Counted from the stretch's first letter, positions 44,364 through 54,301 are shown. The stretch is DNA of 64,000 bases from Dorea longicatena (GCF_024168045.1 NZ_CP100126.1:1877501-1941500), one strand, 5' to 3'. The notes: generated from the letters alone by a model not told the origin. A program made the numbers and translations.

Positions 44364-44705
44364 TTATTGAAACCGATATTTTCCTTTTCCATGTCCTGTT
44401 ACAGGTACGATTACCTCACTATCAACCAACAGTTTTATTAACTTGGAAGCTCCTGATGGCTTTAATCCAGTAATTTCTTCAACTATCGTTCTTCCGAAAC
44501 AATTTTCTTTTCCACATTTTGAAAATATTTCTACTGTATGATTTATTGTTTTTTCTGAAATCGTATCTGAGAAAGAAAGTAATTTATTTCGAATGTCCAC
44601 TTTTGTGCTTTCAATGTCCACTTCTCCACTCTCAATGTCCACTTCTGCAAACCTTCCACTAATGTGCATCGTACGATTATGAAGTTCATTCTTCTCATCC
44701 AACAA
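44364..44705 (-). pseudogene. C-terminal winged-helix fragment with VDIES repeats
   Basis: The reading frame (113 residues from a TTG, without a clear ribosome site) has three copies of an eight-residue unit (EVDIESGE, EVDIESTK, VDIRNK). A winged-helix-like end follows (TIVEEITGLKPSGASKLIKL, VIVPVTGHGKGKYRF). This is the layout of the C-terminus of Fic or AlbA-type ATP-binding proteins, whose main domain is absent. It is probably the remnant of a mobile-element gene. Confidence 0.5.
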
Positions 44706-44770
44706 TAAATTTCTTAATTTATAGGCTTATTTTCATAATATGTTCTAGCAGATATACCCCTCAACCCCGC

Positions 44771-46183
44771 TTAAACTAGGCATTTCTTAGAGAGGAGACA
44801 GACCGTCTCAACATGCACCGTTCCCGGGAACAAATCCACCCCGCTGATCTTCTCCACTTTATATCCACGTCCCTGTATCATCTCCAGATCCCGTGCCAGA
44901 CTGGTCGGTTTGCATGCGATATACACCAGACGCTCCACTCCGAAATTCAGGATCTTCATAAGTGCCTTCGGATTCACACCGTCTCTCGGCGGATCGAGCA
45001 TGATCAGATCCGGAACTTCCCCCAGTTCATCAATGACTTTCAATACATCCCCGGCCCAGAATGTACAATTGTCCAGATTATTTAACTTCGCATTTTCTTT
45101 TGCTGCTTCTACCGCTTCTTCTACAATCTCCACACCAACCACTTTCTTCGCAACCGGCGCAAGGATCTGTGCGATCGTTCCTGTTCCACTGTACAGATCG
45201 AAGACAACTTTTTCATTCGTATCTCCGATGTATTCTCTGGCCGTTTCATACAGGACTTCCGCTCCCAGCGAATTAGTCTGGAAGAATGAGAATGGTGTGA
45301 TCTTGAATTTTAATCCAAGTAATTCCTCGTAGAAATAATCCTGTCCGAACAGGACTTCTGTTCCTTCGTCTTTTACGACATCTGCAAGGCTGTCGTTCTT
45401 TGTATGCAGGATTCCGACCAATGTTCCATCAAAGTTTATTGCTGTCATCTTTTCCAGCCATGCAGCCTTGAATGTCTGGATTTTTTTCATTGCCTCTGCC
45501 GGGTCAACTCCGAGTTCTGCCGTATCGGATGCTGTGACCAGATCCACCAGGATCTCTCCTGTCTTTACTGCTTTTCTTACCAGCAGGTGGCGGAAATATC
45601 CGATATGGCGCATACGGTGATAATATGGAAGTCCCGATTCTCCCGCACATTCCAGTGTACATGCAAGAATCTTTCTGTAATCTTCATCTACGATCTGACA
45701 ATCTGTCACATTTACAATATCATGAAAACTTCCGCGTTTATGCATCCCAAGTGCCAGTGGTCCGTCTTTGTATTCATCTCCGAATGAAAATTCCATCTTG
45801 TTGCGGTACTCGGTCCTGACAGGACTTGGTTTGATACCTTCCCAGATATACTCCCCGTCTACCGCTTCATCCATCATTTTTTTCACCTGCTCATTCTTCA
45901 TGGCAAGCTGCTCTTCATACGGAAGATTCTGATAAGTACAGCCTCCGCACTGTCCGAAATGTGGACAGGCTGACGGAATCTCGCTGGCTGATGGTTCCAG
46001 TACTTCCAGAAGACGCCCTTCTGCTTTTCCTTTTCTGATCTTATTGACAGAAAATCTTACCTTCTGTCCCGGCACGCCATTCTTTACGACTACCCATCTG
46101 TCTTCTTCCGGCAGATAAATGCGCCCTTTATTTGGAAATTCTACGGATTCTATAATTCCTTCGTATACCTGTCCTTTTTTCAT
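44771..46183 (-). CDS. rlmD: 23S rRNA (uracil-C5)-methyltransferase, RlmD/RumA family
   Basis: The ATG at 46183 follows AAAGGA; the protein has 470 residues. It has an N-terminal TRAM domain (GQVYEGIIESVEFPNKGRIY), the iron-sulfur cysteine cluster ACPHFGQCGGCTYQN, SAM motif VFDLYSGTGTIAQIL, and the catalytic motif MLDPPRDG with the later YIACKPTSLARD. It ends in FPGTVHVETVCLLS followed by KKCLV. The last residues differ from the fragment 0.7 kb downstream, which suggests the natural 3' end was replaced by inserted DNA. Confidence 0.9.
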   Translation of the reverse strand: MKKGQVYEGIIESVEFPNKGRIYLPEEDRWVVVKNGVPGQKVRFSVNKIRKGKAEGRLLEVLEPSASEIPSACPHFGQCGGCTYQNLPYEEQLAMKNEQVKKMMDEAVDGEYIWEGIKPSPVRTEYRNKMEFSFGDEYKDGPLALGMHKRGSFHDIVNVTDCQIVDEDYRKILACTLECAGESGLPYYHRMRHIGYFRHLLVRKAVKTGEILVDLVTASDTAELGVDPAEAMKKIQTFKAAWLEKMTAINFDGTLVGILHTKNDSLADVVKDEGTEVLFGQDYFYEELLGLKFKITPFSFFQTNSLGAEVLYETAREYIGDTNEKVVFDLYSGTGTIAQILAPVAKKVVGVEIVEEAVEAAKENAKLNNLDNCTFWAGDVLKVIDELGEVPDLIMLDPPRDGVNPKALMKILNFGVERLVYIACKPTSLARDLEMIQGRGYKVEKISGVDLFPGTVHVETVCLLSKKCLV

Positions 46184-46269
46184 ATCTATCCTTTCTGTCA
46201 TAGCTTTTGTCTATTGCAATTTATTTCATTATCTTTACTATTTCTGGTTCTGTCTCTTGTTCCGCTTTT

Positions 46270-47199
46270 CTATCCTTTATATACTGCTTTCAGGATCGTC
46301 CCTTCCTGTTCCACTTTCACATGTTTCAGACTTTTCACATACTGATTGAACTGGGAATATCCATAATCGCGGATCTTAAAGTCTTTGTATTTTTCATACA
46401 TTTTATTTCCCAGTGTACTGAGTTCTACTCCGGATCTTCCCGACTTTTTCACAATCTGTACGACGTAGCCGTCGATATTTTCCTTCAGATCCTGATCCTC
46501 TCTTAAAGTAACCGACACAATATTTCCATGTTTTACCATCTGGATTCTTGTGAATTCCTCCAGAAACTTGGACAGCATATTATACCCGTAGCTCCGCACA
46601 TCAAAGTCCGGGTAAAGACTGACCAGACGGCTTCCTACTTCACCGAGTCCGGTTGGCTTATTGATATCCTGATTCTCAATGATCATCTTAATGATCGCAT
46701 CTTCAATCTTCTCTTTACTTCGTCTGTCATGTGTTGTCTCGCTCTTCGATGTTCCCGGATTCTGCTCACTCATCAGATTTTCCAGAATCGTAAACTTATC
46801 ACACGCTTTCCTGAATGGCTCCGGAGTCTTATTTTCTCCCATGCCAATAACCATCTTTCCACTCTCTCTAAGACGGCTGACGAGTCTTGTAAAGTCGCTG
46901 TCACTGGATACAATGCAAAATCCATCCACATCATTCGTATACAGGATATCCATCGCATCAATGATCATAGCTGAATCGGTAGAATTCTTTCCTTGTGTAT
47001 AACTAAACTGCTGGATCGGCGTGATCGAGTTTGTCAGAAGTTCATCTTTCCAGCTTGAATGCTGTGTGCTCGTCCAGTCTCCGTATATTCTTTTATATGT
47101 AATGATCCCATATTTTGACAATTCTGTCAGGATCGGCTTGATGTATTTTGCTGATACATTATCTGCATCAATCAGTAGTGCATAACACTGTTCCTGCAT
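46270..47199 (-). CDS. NYN-domain protein with two OST-HTH/LOTUS domains
   Basis: The ATG at 47199 follows GAGAAGG; the protein has 309 residues. Residues 1-150 form a NYN (PIN-like ribonuclease) domain with the acidic residues in YALLIDADNVSAKYI, GKNSTDSAMIIDAMDIL and FCIVSSDSDFTRLVSRL. Two OST-HTH/LOTUS-like units follow (about 165-235 and 245-309), each with a DxRxYGYxxxxxF pattern (DVRSYGYNMLSKFLEEF and KIRDYGYSQFNQYV). It probably binds and may cleave RNA; the target is unknown. Confidence 0.88.
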   Translation of the reverse strand: MQEQCYALLIDADNVSAKYIKPILTELSKYGIITYKRIYGDWTSTQHSSWKDELLTNSITPIQQFSYTQGKNSTDSAMIIDAMDILYTNDVDGFCIVSSDSDFTRLVSRLRESGKMVIGMGENKTPEPFRKACDKFTILENLMSEQNPGTSKSETTHDRRSKEKIEDAIIKMIIENQDINKPTGLGEVGSRLVSLYPDFDVRSYGYNMLSKFLEEFTRIQMVKHGNIVSVTLREDQDLKENIDGYVVQIVKKSGRSGVELSTLGNKMYEKYKDFKIRDYGYSQFNQYVKSLKHVKVEQEGTILKAVYKG

Positions 47200-47269
47200 A
47201 CCTTCTCTCTTCTTTCTATAAATATTACTGAATTTTCCATGCGGACGCATTTGAGATTGCAAAAGAAAA

Positions 47270-47313
47270 GCAGGCCAGTCGCCTTTCTTTTACCAGATCG
47301 GTTTCTAACCTGC
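47270..47313 (-). terminator. Possible terminator after the DUF4366-like gene
   Basis: GCAGG at 47270-47274 pairs with CCTGC at 47309-47313, with T-rich sequence (TTTTCTTTTG) after it on the minus strand. The stem is short and the loop long, so this is tentative. Confidence 0.4.
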
Positions 47314-47344
47314 CTCTTTCTTCACTTATTCATCCGCCCGGTTC

Positions 47345-47590
47345 TTATACCTGATCGTCATCATCGAAAAAGTCATCGTCGAAATCATCGTCATCAAAAT
47401 CATCCTCGAAATCTTCCAGGTAATCCGGGGTAAAGAAGCAATATACTGCATAAGCGATTCCTGCAACTGCAGCTACAGCTCCGACTACTGCCAGAATCCA
47501 GAGTACGGTCTTGCCGTGTTTGTCCTCTTCTTTTTTATTCATCAGTTCGCTAAGCTTGGATGCTGCAATAATATCTTCTACTTTACTCAT
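47345..47590 (-). CDS. Small membrane protein with poly-acidic tail (DUF4366-like)
   Basis: The ATG at 47590 follows AAAGGACG; the protein has 81 residues. An N-terminal helix (VEDIIAASKLSELMNKKE) leads to one membrane segment (ILAVVGAVAAVAGIAYAVYCF) and a tail made almost only of Asp, Glu and Phe. It is a common orphan protein in Lachnospiraceae. The function is unknown. Confidence 0.65.
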   Translation of the reverse strand: MSKVEDIIAASKLSELMNKKEEDKHGKTVLWILAVVGAVAAVAGIAYAVYCFFTPDYLEDFEDDFDDDDFDDDFFDDDDQV

Positions 47591-47713
47591 GCTCCCACGT
47601 CCTTTCCTCTGCTCTTTCGGCAAATCATTCTTTATTTATTATAACACTTTACGTAGTGTATGACTACTTATTTTTCAGATTTTTCTCCTGTATCCCGGAT
47701 AGATTCCGGATTG

Positions 47714-49960
47714 TTATACTTTCTGAAGTCTTGCAAATGTGGCAAACATCTTCTTCGTTCCGGGTCCGTCAAAGTGAACTGTTACTTCATAATCACGTCC
47801 GCCTTCAATGATTGCAGTTACCGTCCCTTCTCCGAATTTGATATGTCTGACACGGTCTCCCACTCCGTAAGGAAGCTTCCCGCCTTTTGGTGTCCCGAAC
47901 TGCTGTACTGGCTTTGGTGCGGTAAATGCCTTCGTCTTAAATGTTTCTTTCGCCTGCATGAAAGAGGTCTTCACCCTTACCTGCTCACTTTCTTCTTTCT
48001 TCTCTTTTTTTGCTGATGGTCCTGTCTCCAGAAGTTCCAATGGGATTTCTTTTAAGAAACGGGACATCTTCTTATACTGTGTCTCCCCATGTACCATACG
48101 TTTTCTTGCACAGGTCAGTGTCAGATCTTTCTCTGCTCTTGTGATTCCTACATAACATAATCGTCTTTCTTCTTCCAGTTCTGCCGGGTCGTCTGCTGTG
48201 ATCGTCATATAGCTCGGAAACAGTCCGTCTTCCATTCCTGCCAGATATACATGTGGGAATTCCAGACCTTTTGCACTATGTAATGTCATCAATACGACAT
48301 AATCTGTACTTTCATCCAGACTGTCGATATCTGCTACCAGAGCTACATCCTCAAGAAATCCTCCAAGTGTCGGTGCTTCATTCTGTAGCGCACAGCTTTC
48401 TTCATAAGCAGCGATCTTATTGCGGAGTTCGTCTATATTTTCAATTCTTGATGTTGCCTCTTCACTCTCACATTCGTGGATCAGCGCATCGATATAACCA
48501 GTTTCTTTGATAACTTCCTCCAACAGTTCCAATACACTCATGTCTTCTGTATCATTCTTAAAATGCTCGATCATTGCAACGAACGATTCCAGTTTTGCCT
48601 GTCCTCTTCCGATGTTCGGGATCAGGTCTACGGCACGAAGTGCATCATAGAAGCTGCATTCTCTGGTTGATGCGTATTCCTGCACACGGTTGATGCTGGT
48701 CAGTCCGATTCCACGCTTCGGAACATTTACAATACGTCTGACAGCCAGATCATCTCTTCCGTTATCAATCGTCTTCAGATATGCAAGAAGATCCTTGATC
48801 TCACGTCTCGCATAGAAGTTCACACCGCCGATGACTTTATATGGAATACTGTCACGGACAAAACGTTCCTCGAACATACGGGACTGTGCATTGGTACGGT
48901 AAAGAACTGCATTATCTTTGTAGCTGCAGAGTTCTTTATTGACATGACGTCTGATGTCACCGACTACATATTCTGCCTCTTCATAAGCAGAATCAAACTG
49001 ACGTAACTGGATCATATCTCCATCTTCATTCTCTGTCCAGAGCGTCTTGTCTTTTCTTCCCTGATTGTTCCGGATCACGGCATTGGCTGCATTCAGGATA
49101 TTGCCGGTAGAACGGTAATTCTGCTCCAGCTTGATCACTTTAGTATCATCAAACACATGTTCAAAATCCAGGATGTTCTTAATGTTCGCACCGCGGAACT
49201 TATATATGGACTGGTCATCGTCTCCAACCACACACAGATTACGGTACTTGGATGCCAGCAGACGGATCAGTTCGAACTGTACTGTATTTGTATCCTGATA
49301 CTCATCTACCATGATATAACGGAAACGCTCCTGATAATATTCCAGTACATCTTTCTGTGTCTGGAAAAGCTGCACGGTCTTAAACAACAGATCATCAAAA
49401 TCCAATGCATTATTTGATCGGAGCTGTTTTTCATATTCTTCATATACTTCTGCAATTTTTTTCCGGCTGTAATCCCCTTCCGCACGCATACGGTATTCCT
49501 GTGGTGTCACCAGTTCATCCTTTGCTTTGGAAATCTCTGACAACAGTGCTCTTTCCCGGAACATCTTCGTATCTACCTGCAGAAGCTTACAGACCTCACG
49601 CATCAGTGTCTTTTGATCGTCACTGTCGTAGATTGTAAAGTTGGTATCATATCCGAGCAGATCGATATGGCGTCTTAAGATACGCACGCACATGGAATGG
49701 AAGGTGCTTACCCATATACTCTCTGATCCGTATCCAACCAATTTGTCGACACGTTCCCTCATCTCTCCGGCTGCTTTATTCGTAAATGTAATTGCAAGGA
49801 TATTCCATGGATTCACCTGCTGCTCTTCAATTAAGTAAGCAATTCTGTGTGTCAGAACCCTTGTCTTTCCGGATCCTGCTCCTGCAAGGATCAGAAGTGG
49901 TCCTTCTGTATGGAACACTGCTTCTCTTTGTTGTTCATTTAATGTATCGTATATACTCAA
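47714..49960 (-). CDS. pcrA: UvrD/PcrA-type ATP-dependent DNA helicase
   Basis: This 748-residue SF1A helicase has Walker A (LILAGAGSGKTRVLTHRI), motif II (MVDEYQDTNTVQFELI), DDDQSIYKFRGA, LEQNYRST and motif V/VI (LMTLHSAKGLEFPHVYLAG, LCYVGITRAEKDLTL). The C-terminal Tudor-like segment has GDRVRHIKFGEGTVTAIIEGG. It acts in nucleotide excision repair, transcription-coupled repair and replication of rolling-circle DNA. Its length is typical of PcrA. Confidence 0.94.
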   Translation of the reverse strand: MSIYDTLNEQQREAVFHTEGPLLILAGAGSGKTRVLTHRIAYLIEEQQVNPWNILAITFTNKAAGEMRERVDKLVGYGSESIWVSTFHSMCVRILRRHIDLLGYDTNFTIYDSDDQKTLMREVCKLLQVDTKMFRERALLSEISKAKDELVTPQEYRMRAEGDYSRKKIAEVYEEYEKQLRSNNALDFDDLLFKTVQLFQTQKDVLEYYQERFRYIMVDEYQDTNTVQFELIRLLASKYRNLCVVGDDDQSIYKFRGANIKNILDFEHVFDDTKVIKLEQNYRSTGNILNAANAVIRNNQGRKDKTLWTENEDGDMIQLRQFDSAYEEAEYVVGDIRRHVNKELCSYKDNAVLYRTNAQSRMFEERFVRDSIPYKVIGGVNFYARREIKDLLAYLKTIDNGRDDLAVRRIVNVPKRGIGLTSINRVQEYASTRECSFYDALRAVDLIPNIGRGQAKLESFVAMIEHFKNDTEDMSVLELLEEVIKETGYIDALIHECESEEATSRIENIDELRNKIAAYEESCALQNEAPTLGGFLEDVALVADIDSLDESTDYVVLMTLHSAKGLEFPHVYLAGMEDGLFPSYMTITADDPAELEEERRLCYVGITRAEKDLTLTCARKRMVHGETQYKKMSRFLKEIPLELLETGPSAKKEKKEESEQVRVKTSFMQAKETFKTKAFTAPKPVQQFGTPKGGKLPYGVGDRVRHIKFGEGTVTAIIEGGRDYEVTVHFDGPGTKKMFATFARLQKV

Positions 49961-49988
49961 TCTTATGGTTTCCTTTCTTTCCGGTTTT

Positions 49989-50432
49989 TTATTCTTCTTT
50001 TTTCTTTCCGGCCTGTTCTGCTTTCGTCATGGATTCATGCTCTCTTTTTATTTCGCTATAAAGAGCCGTTGATGTCCAGTTCTGATTCTTTGCAGTAACG
50101 ATTGCCTTCAGCGGAACCTGTACTTTTTCTTTTTTCATTTGGAATAATAGCTTATCCAATATCCGATTGTCTGCCAGTAGCATGACAAGCATCTCTTCTT
50201 CAAAGTCTGTGATTTCTTCATTTTTTTCATTGTCTGTCCCGGAAGTTTCCTCCCTTGATGCCTCTTCCGCCACTTCTTCTTTCAGTCCGGTCAGTACTCC
50301 GATTGTCTTTGAATACTCTTCTTTTTCCACATATTTCACACGAAAACCAAGAAAACTTCCCAGCATGCCGATCTTTCTTCCCTTTTTCGTGCCTTTCAGA
50401 TTATAACATAGCATGATTGATTTCATATGCAT
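49989..50432 (-). CDS. DUF3783-like protein
   Basis: This protein of about 147 residues begins at an ATG after AAGGGG. It has MLCYNLKGTKKGRKIGMLGS and a Glu-rich middle, then MLVMLLADNRILDKLLFQMK and VPLKAIVTAKNQNW, the pattern of DUF3783 proteins. The function is unknown. It is encoded just upstream of pcrA and may share its transcript. Confidence 0.65.
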   Translation of the reverse strand: MHMKSIMLCYNLKGTKKGRKIGMLGSFLGFRVKYVEKEEYSKTIGVLTGLKEEVAEEASREETSGTDNEKNEEITDFEEEMLVMLLADNRILDKLLFQMKKEKVQVPLKAIVTAKNQNWTSTALYSEIKREHESMTKAEQAGKKKEE

Positions 50433-50493
50433 TCTACCCCTTTTCGAATGTCTGTTTCCATTATAGTTGCTTTGTCCGGGTTCTGCAAGAAAC

Positions 50494-50535
50494 AATTTGG
50501 GACGGAGGATTTTAAAAAATCCTCCGTCCCAAATT
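50494..50535. repeat. Perfect 20-bp-arm palindrome (REP-like)
   Basis: The arms at 50494-50513 and 50516-50535 (core GGGACGGAGG and its complement) pair perfectly with a 2-bp centre. A related CTGTCCC core follows at 50547-50553. It lies between the DUF3783-like gene and the ABC exporter end. It could serve as a terminator in either direction, but the GGGACGGAGG core looks like a dispersed palindromic repeat. Confidence 0.6.
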
Positions 50536-50583
50536 TAAAAAATGTCCTGTCCCTTTTTCATTTTCATTCATCATCCGATTCAT

Positions 50584-52485
50584 TTACGCGCTGATCGCAT
50601 TTCCCGTATACAGCTGATAATATCTGCCTTTCTCTTCGATCAGTTCATCATGTGTACCACGCTCAATGATTCTTCCCTGTTCCAGTACCATAATGCAGTC
50701 AGAATTGCGGACTGTCGATAATCTGTGGGCAATAACAAATGTTGTCCTTCCACGCATCAGCTTATCCATTCCATCCTGTACGATCCGTTCCGTTCTGGTA
50801 TCGATGGAACTGGTTGCTTCATCAAGGATCAATACCGGAGGATCAGCAATAGCGGCTCTTGCAATTGCCAGAAGCTGGCGCTGTCCCTGGCTTAAATTTG
50901 CTCCGTCTCCGGTCAGCATCGTATCATAGCCTTTCGGAAGTCTTCGGATAAAGCTGTCGGCATTTGCAAGCTTTGCTGCTGCCACGATCTCTTCATCGGT
51001 CGCATCCAGTTTGCCAAAGCGGATATTGTCACGCACCGTTCCGGTGAATAAATGTGTATCCTGCAGAACAATCCCAAGTGAATGTCTGAGATCCGCTTTC
51101 TTAATCTTGTTAATGTTGATTCCATCATAACGGATCTTGCCGTCCTGGATATCATAGAAACGGTTGATCAGATTAGTGATCGTCGTCTTACCTGCTCCGG
51201 TCGATCCGACGAATGCAATCTTCTGTCCCGGTTTGGCATATAATTTGATATCATGCAATACAATCTTCTCATCATTATAACCGAAATCCACACCATTGAA
51301 TACGACTTCACCTTTCACCTCCACATAATCCACACTGCCATCATTCTGATGTGTATGTTTCCATGCCCAGCGTTCGGTTCTTTCTTCACACTCTGTAAGC
51401 TTTCCGTCTTCTTCTTTCGCATTGACCAGTGTTACATAACCTTCATCCAGTTCTTCTTTTTCATCCATCAGCTTAAAAATACGGTCGGCCCCGGCCATCG
51501 CCATAACAATTGCATTCATCTGCATACTGATCTGGTTGATCGGCATACTGAAGCTCTTATTAAATGTCAGGAAGCTTGCCAGACCTCCGAGGGTAAAACC
51601 TCCGACCTTTCCAAGTGCCAGCACACCCCCGATGATCGCACAGATCACATAACTGATATTTCCGATCTGTGCATTGATCGGTCCTAAAAAGTTGGCAAAT
51701 GTATTGGCTTTGTCTGCACTGACATATAGTTCATCATTCAGCTTCTTGAAGTTCTGCATGTTCTCCTCTTCATGGCAGAATACCTTTACCACCTTTTGTC
51801 CGTTCATCATCTCTTCGATATAACCGTTCACAGTTCCCAGGTCTTTCTGCTGTTTTGCAAAATATGCCCCGCTCTGTCCGGCAGATTTCTTTGAACAGAA
51901 TACCATGATTCCGACCATGATCATCGTTACGACCGTAAGTGGGATACTTAAGATCAACATACTGACAAATACACTGATGATCGTAATCCCACTGTTCAGA
52001 AGCTGCGGCATACTCTGGCTGATCATCTGTCTTAATGTATCAATATCATTCGTATATACCGACATGATATCTCCATGTGCATGCGTATCAAAATACTTGA
52101 CCGGTAGTTTCTCCATATGAGAGAACAGATCATTTCTTAAATTGCGTAGTGTCCCCTGCGTCACATTGACCATCAGACGGTTATAACCAAATGTTGCCAG
52201 TACACCCAGTGCATAAAATGCTGCTACTCTGGCGATCGCATGTGCAAGCGGTGTAAAATTGGGGTTATCTGATAATAAAAATGGTGTGATATATTCGTCG
52301 ATCAGGTTCTTCATGAACATCGTTCCCTGCACATTGCAAAGAACACTGACAACAATTAATACTACTACACTGATGCAGTGAAACTTATAATCTTTTAATA
52401 CATATTTCATAAGGCGGAGGAATAATTCACCCGGATTTTTTACCTGTGCTTTCATTCCTCTCGGCTGTCTTCCCGGTCCCGGCAT
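50584..52485 (-). CDS. ABC exporter half-transporter, second subunit
   Basis: The ATG at 52485 follows AAGGAGGGTG and lies one base after the partner gene stop; the protein has 633 residues. Six membrane helices (VVVLIVVSVLCNVQGTMF onward) are followed by an ATPase domain with Walker A GSTGAGKTT, signature LSQGQRQLLAIARA and Walker B LILDEATSSID. It carries the consensus catalytic Glu, so it supplies the active site in a heterodimer with the partner. An extra charged segment of about 40 residues precedes the ATPase domain. It probably exports drugs or lipids. Confidence 0.92.
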   Translation of the reverse strand: MPGPGRQPRGMKAQVKNPGELFLRLMKYVLKDYKFHCISVVVLIVVSVLCNVQGTMFMKNLIDEYITPFLLSDNPNFTPLAHAIARVAAFYALGVLATFGYNRLMVNVTQGTLRNLRNDLFSHMEKLPVKYFDTHAHGDIMSVYTNDIDTLRQMISQSMPQLLNSGITIISVFVSMLILSIPLTVVTMIMVGIMVFCSKKSAGQSGAYFAKQQKDLGTVNGYIEEMMNGQKVVKVFCHEEENMQNFKKLNDELYVSADKANTFANFLGPINAQIGNISYVICAIIGGVLALGKVGGFTLGGLASFLTFNKSFSMPINQISMQMNAIVMAMAGADRIFKLMDEKEELDEGYVTLVNAKEEDGKLTECEERTERWAWKHTHQNDGSVDYVEVKGEVVFNGVDFGYNDEKIVLHDIKLYAKPGQKIAFVGSTGAGKTTITNLINRFYDIQDGKIRYDGININKIKKADLRHSLGIVLQDTHLFTGTVRDNIRFGKLDATDEEIVAAAKLANADSFIRRLPKGYDTMLTGDGANLSQGQRQLLAIARAAIADPPVLILDEATSSIDTRTERIVQDGMDKLMRGRTTFVIAHRLSTVRNSDCIMVLEQGRIIERGTHDELIEEKGRYYQLYTGNAISA

Positions 52486-52486
52486 C

Positions 52487-54235
52487 TTATTCACCCTCCT
52501 TCTCGTCAAAATCTCCGCCACCACTGGTCTGTGATTCATAGACTTCACGGTAGATATCATTCTGTTCCAATAATTCTTCATGTGTACCGAATCCATTGAC
52601 CTTACCGTCTTCCATAACGATGATACGGTCAGCATCCTGTACGCTTGAGATTCTCTGTGCGATGATCAGTTTCGTTGTATCCGGAATTTCTTCACGAAAC
52701 GCTCTTCGGATCTTCGCATCTGTTGCGGTATCTACCGCACTGGTACTGTCATCCAGAATCAGTACTTTTGGCTTCTTAAGTAGTGCTCTTGCAATACATA
52801 GTCTCTGCTTCTGACCTCCGGATACGTTACTTCCGCCCTGCTCGATGTAGGTCTCATATCCTTTCGGGAAACGGTCGATGAACTCATCCGCACATGCAAG
52901 TTCACACGCGTGTCTGCATTCTTCCAAAGTTGCTTCCTTGTCTCCCCAGCGGAGATTATCAAGGATTGTTCCGGAGAACAGCACATTATTCTGCAAGACT
53001 ACTGATACCTGATCACGAAGCACTTCCATATCATAATCTTTGACATTTCTGCCACCGACCAGTACTTCGCCTTTCGTCACATCGTACAGACGACTGATCA
53101 GGTTAACCAGACTCGTCTTGGCACTTCCTGTTCCTCCGATGATTCCGATCGTCTCACCGGAACGGATCTTCAGATCAATATCTTCCAGTACTGGTTCGTC
53201 ACTGTCCTTTTTATACGCAAAGTCCACATGACGGAATTCAATACTTCCATCTTCTACTTTCATGGTCGGATGTTCCGGATTCTTAAGATCACTCGTCTCA
53301 TTTAACACTCCGGAGATACGTCTCGCACTTGCCATACTCATAGCGACCATGACAAATACCATCGACAACATCATCAGACTCATCAGAATATTCATGCAAT
53401 ATGTAAGAAGACTCATCAGTTCTCCTGTCGTCAGGGAATCACTTGCGATCATCTTTGCTCCGAACCAGCTCACTAACAGGATACAGGTGTATACCACCGT
53501 CTGCATCATCGGTGCATTGAATACCAGATTTGTCTCTGCTTTTACAAAAATGTTATAGATATTCTCACTTGCTCTTCGTAACTTAGATGTCTCCTGTTCC
53601 TCTCTTACATATGCCTTCACGACACGGATCGCAGATACATTCTCCTGCACGGATTCATTCAGATCATCGTACTTTGGAAATGCCTGTTGGAAATATTTTG
53701 TCGCATGGCTCATGATCAGGAACAATAAAATTCCAAGAATAATTACCGCTACAAGATAGATACATGCCAGTCTCGCATTGATTGTAAATGCCATGACCAT
53801 CGCACAGATCATACTGGCCGGTGCTCTGGTGAACATACGCAGGATCATCTGATATGCATTCTGTATATTGGTTACATCCGTTGTCATTCGGGTTACAAGT
53901 CCTGCTGTGCTGAATTTATCAATATTTGAAAATGAAAATGTCTGAATATTGTTAAACATAGCCTCTCGTAAGTTCCTTGCAAATCCCGCCGATGCTTTTG
54001 CACCGAATCTTCCGCCCATCATTCCGGCGAATAATCCGATGACCGCCGCAACAACCATGATTCCGCCGACTTTGTAGATGTGGTGGATATCCCCGGTATT
54101 GACCCCTTTATCAATAATTGATGCCATCAGATATGGGATGATCATCTCCATCAATACCTCAAGGATCATAAAGAGCGGAGTTGCAATGGATGCTGCTTTA
54201 AATTCTTTAATCTGTTTTGCTAATGTCTTAATCAT
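52487..54235 (-). CDS. ABC exporter half-transporter, degenerate-site subunit
   Basis: This 582-residue protein has six membrane helices and an ATPase domain. Walker A reads GGTGSAKTS with Ala where the consensus has Gly. The signature is NVSGGQKQRLCIARA. Walker B reads LILDDSTSAVD, with Asp replacing the catalytic Glu. This asymmetry is typical of heterodimeric multidrug exporters such as BmrCD and LmrCD. The MarR repressor gene precedes it by about 70 bp on the same strand. Confidence 0.92.
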   Translation of the reverse strand: MIKTLAKQIKEFKAASIATPLFMILEVLMEMIIPYLMASIIDKGVNTGDIHHIYKVGGIMVVAAVIGLFAGMMGGRFGAKASAGFARNLREAMFNNIQTFSFSNIDKFSTAGLVTRMTTDVTNIQNAYQMILRMFTRAPASMICAMVMAFTINARLACIYLVAVIILGILLFLIMSHATKYFQQAFPKYDDLNESVQENVSAIRVVKAYVREEQETSKLRRASENIYNIFVKAETNLVFNAPMMQTVVYTCILLVSWFGAKMIASDSLTTGELMSLLTYCMNILMSLMMLSMVFVMVAMSMASARRISGVLNETSDLKNPEHPTMKVEDGSIEFRHVDFAYKKDSDEPVLEDIDLKIRSGETIGIIGGTGSAKTSLVNLISRLYDVTKGEVLVGGRNVKDYDMEVLRDQVSVVLQNNVLFSGTILDNLRWGDKEATLEECRHACELACADEFIDRFPKGYETYIEQGGSNVSGGQKQRLCIARALLKKPKVLILDDSTSAVDTATDAKIRRAFREEIPDTTKLIIAQRISSVQDADRIIVMEDGKVNGFGTHEELLEQNDIYREVYESQTSGGGDFDEKEGE

Positions 54236-54301
54236 TCCATTTACGCCCTTTCTGTTTCGTTTCTTGTTTTATAGTTACATTTATAACTCCGATTTTCCGG
54301 A

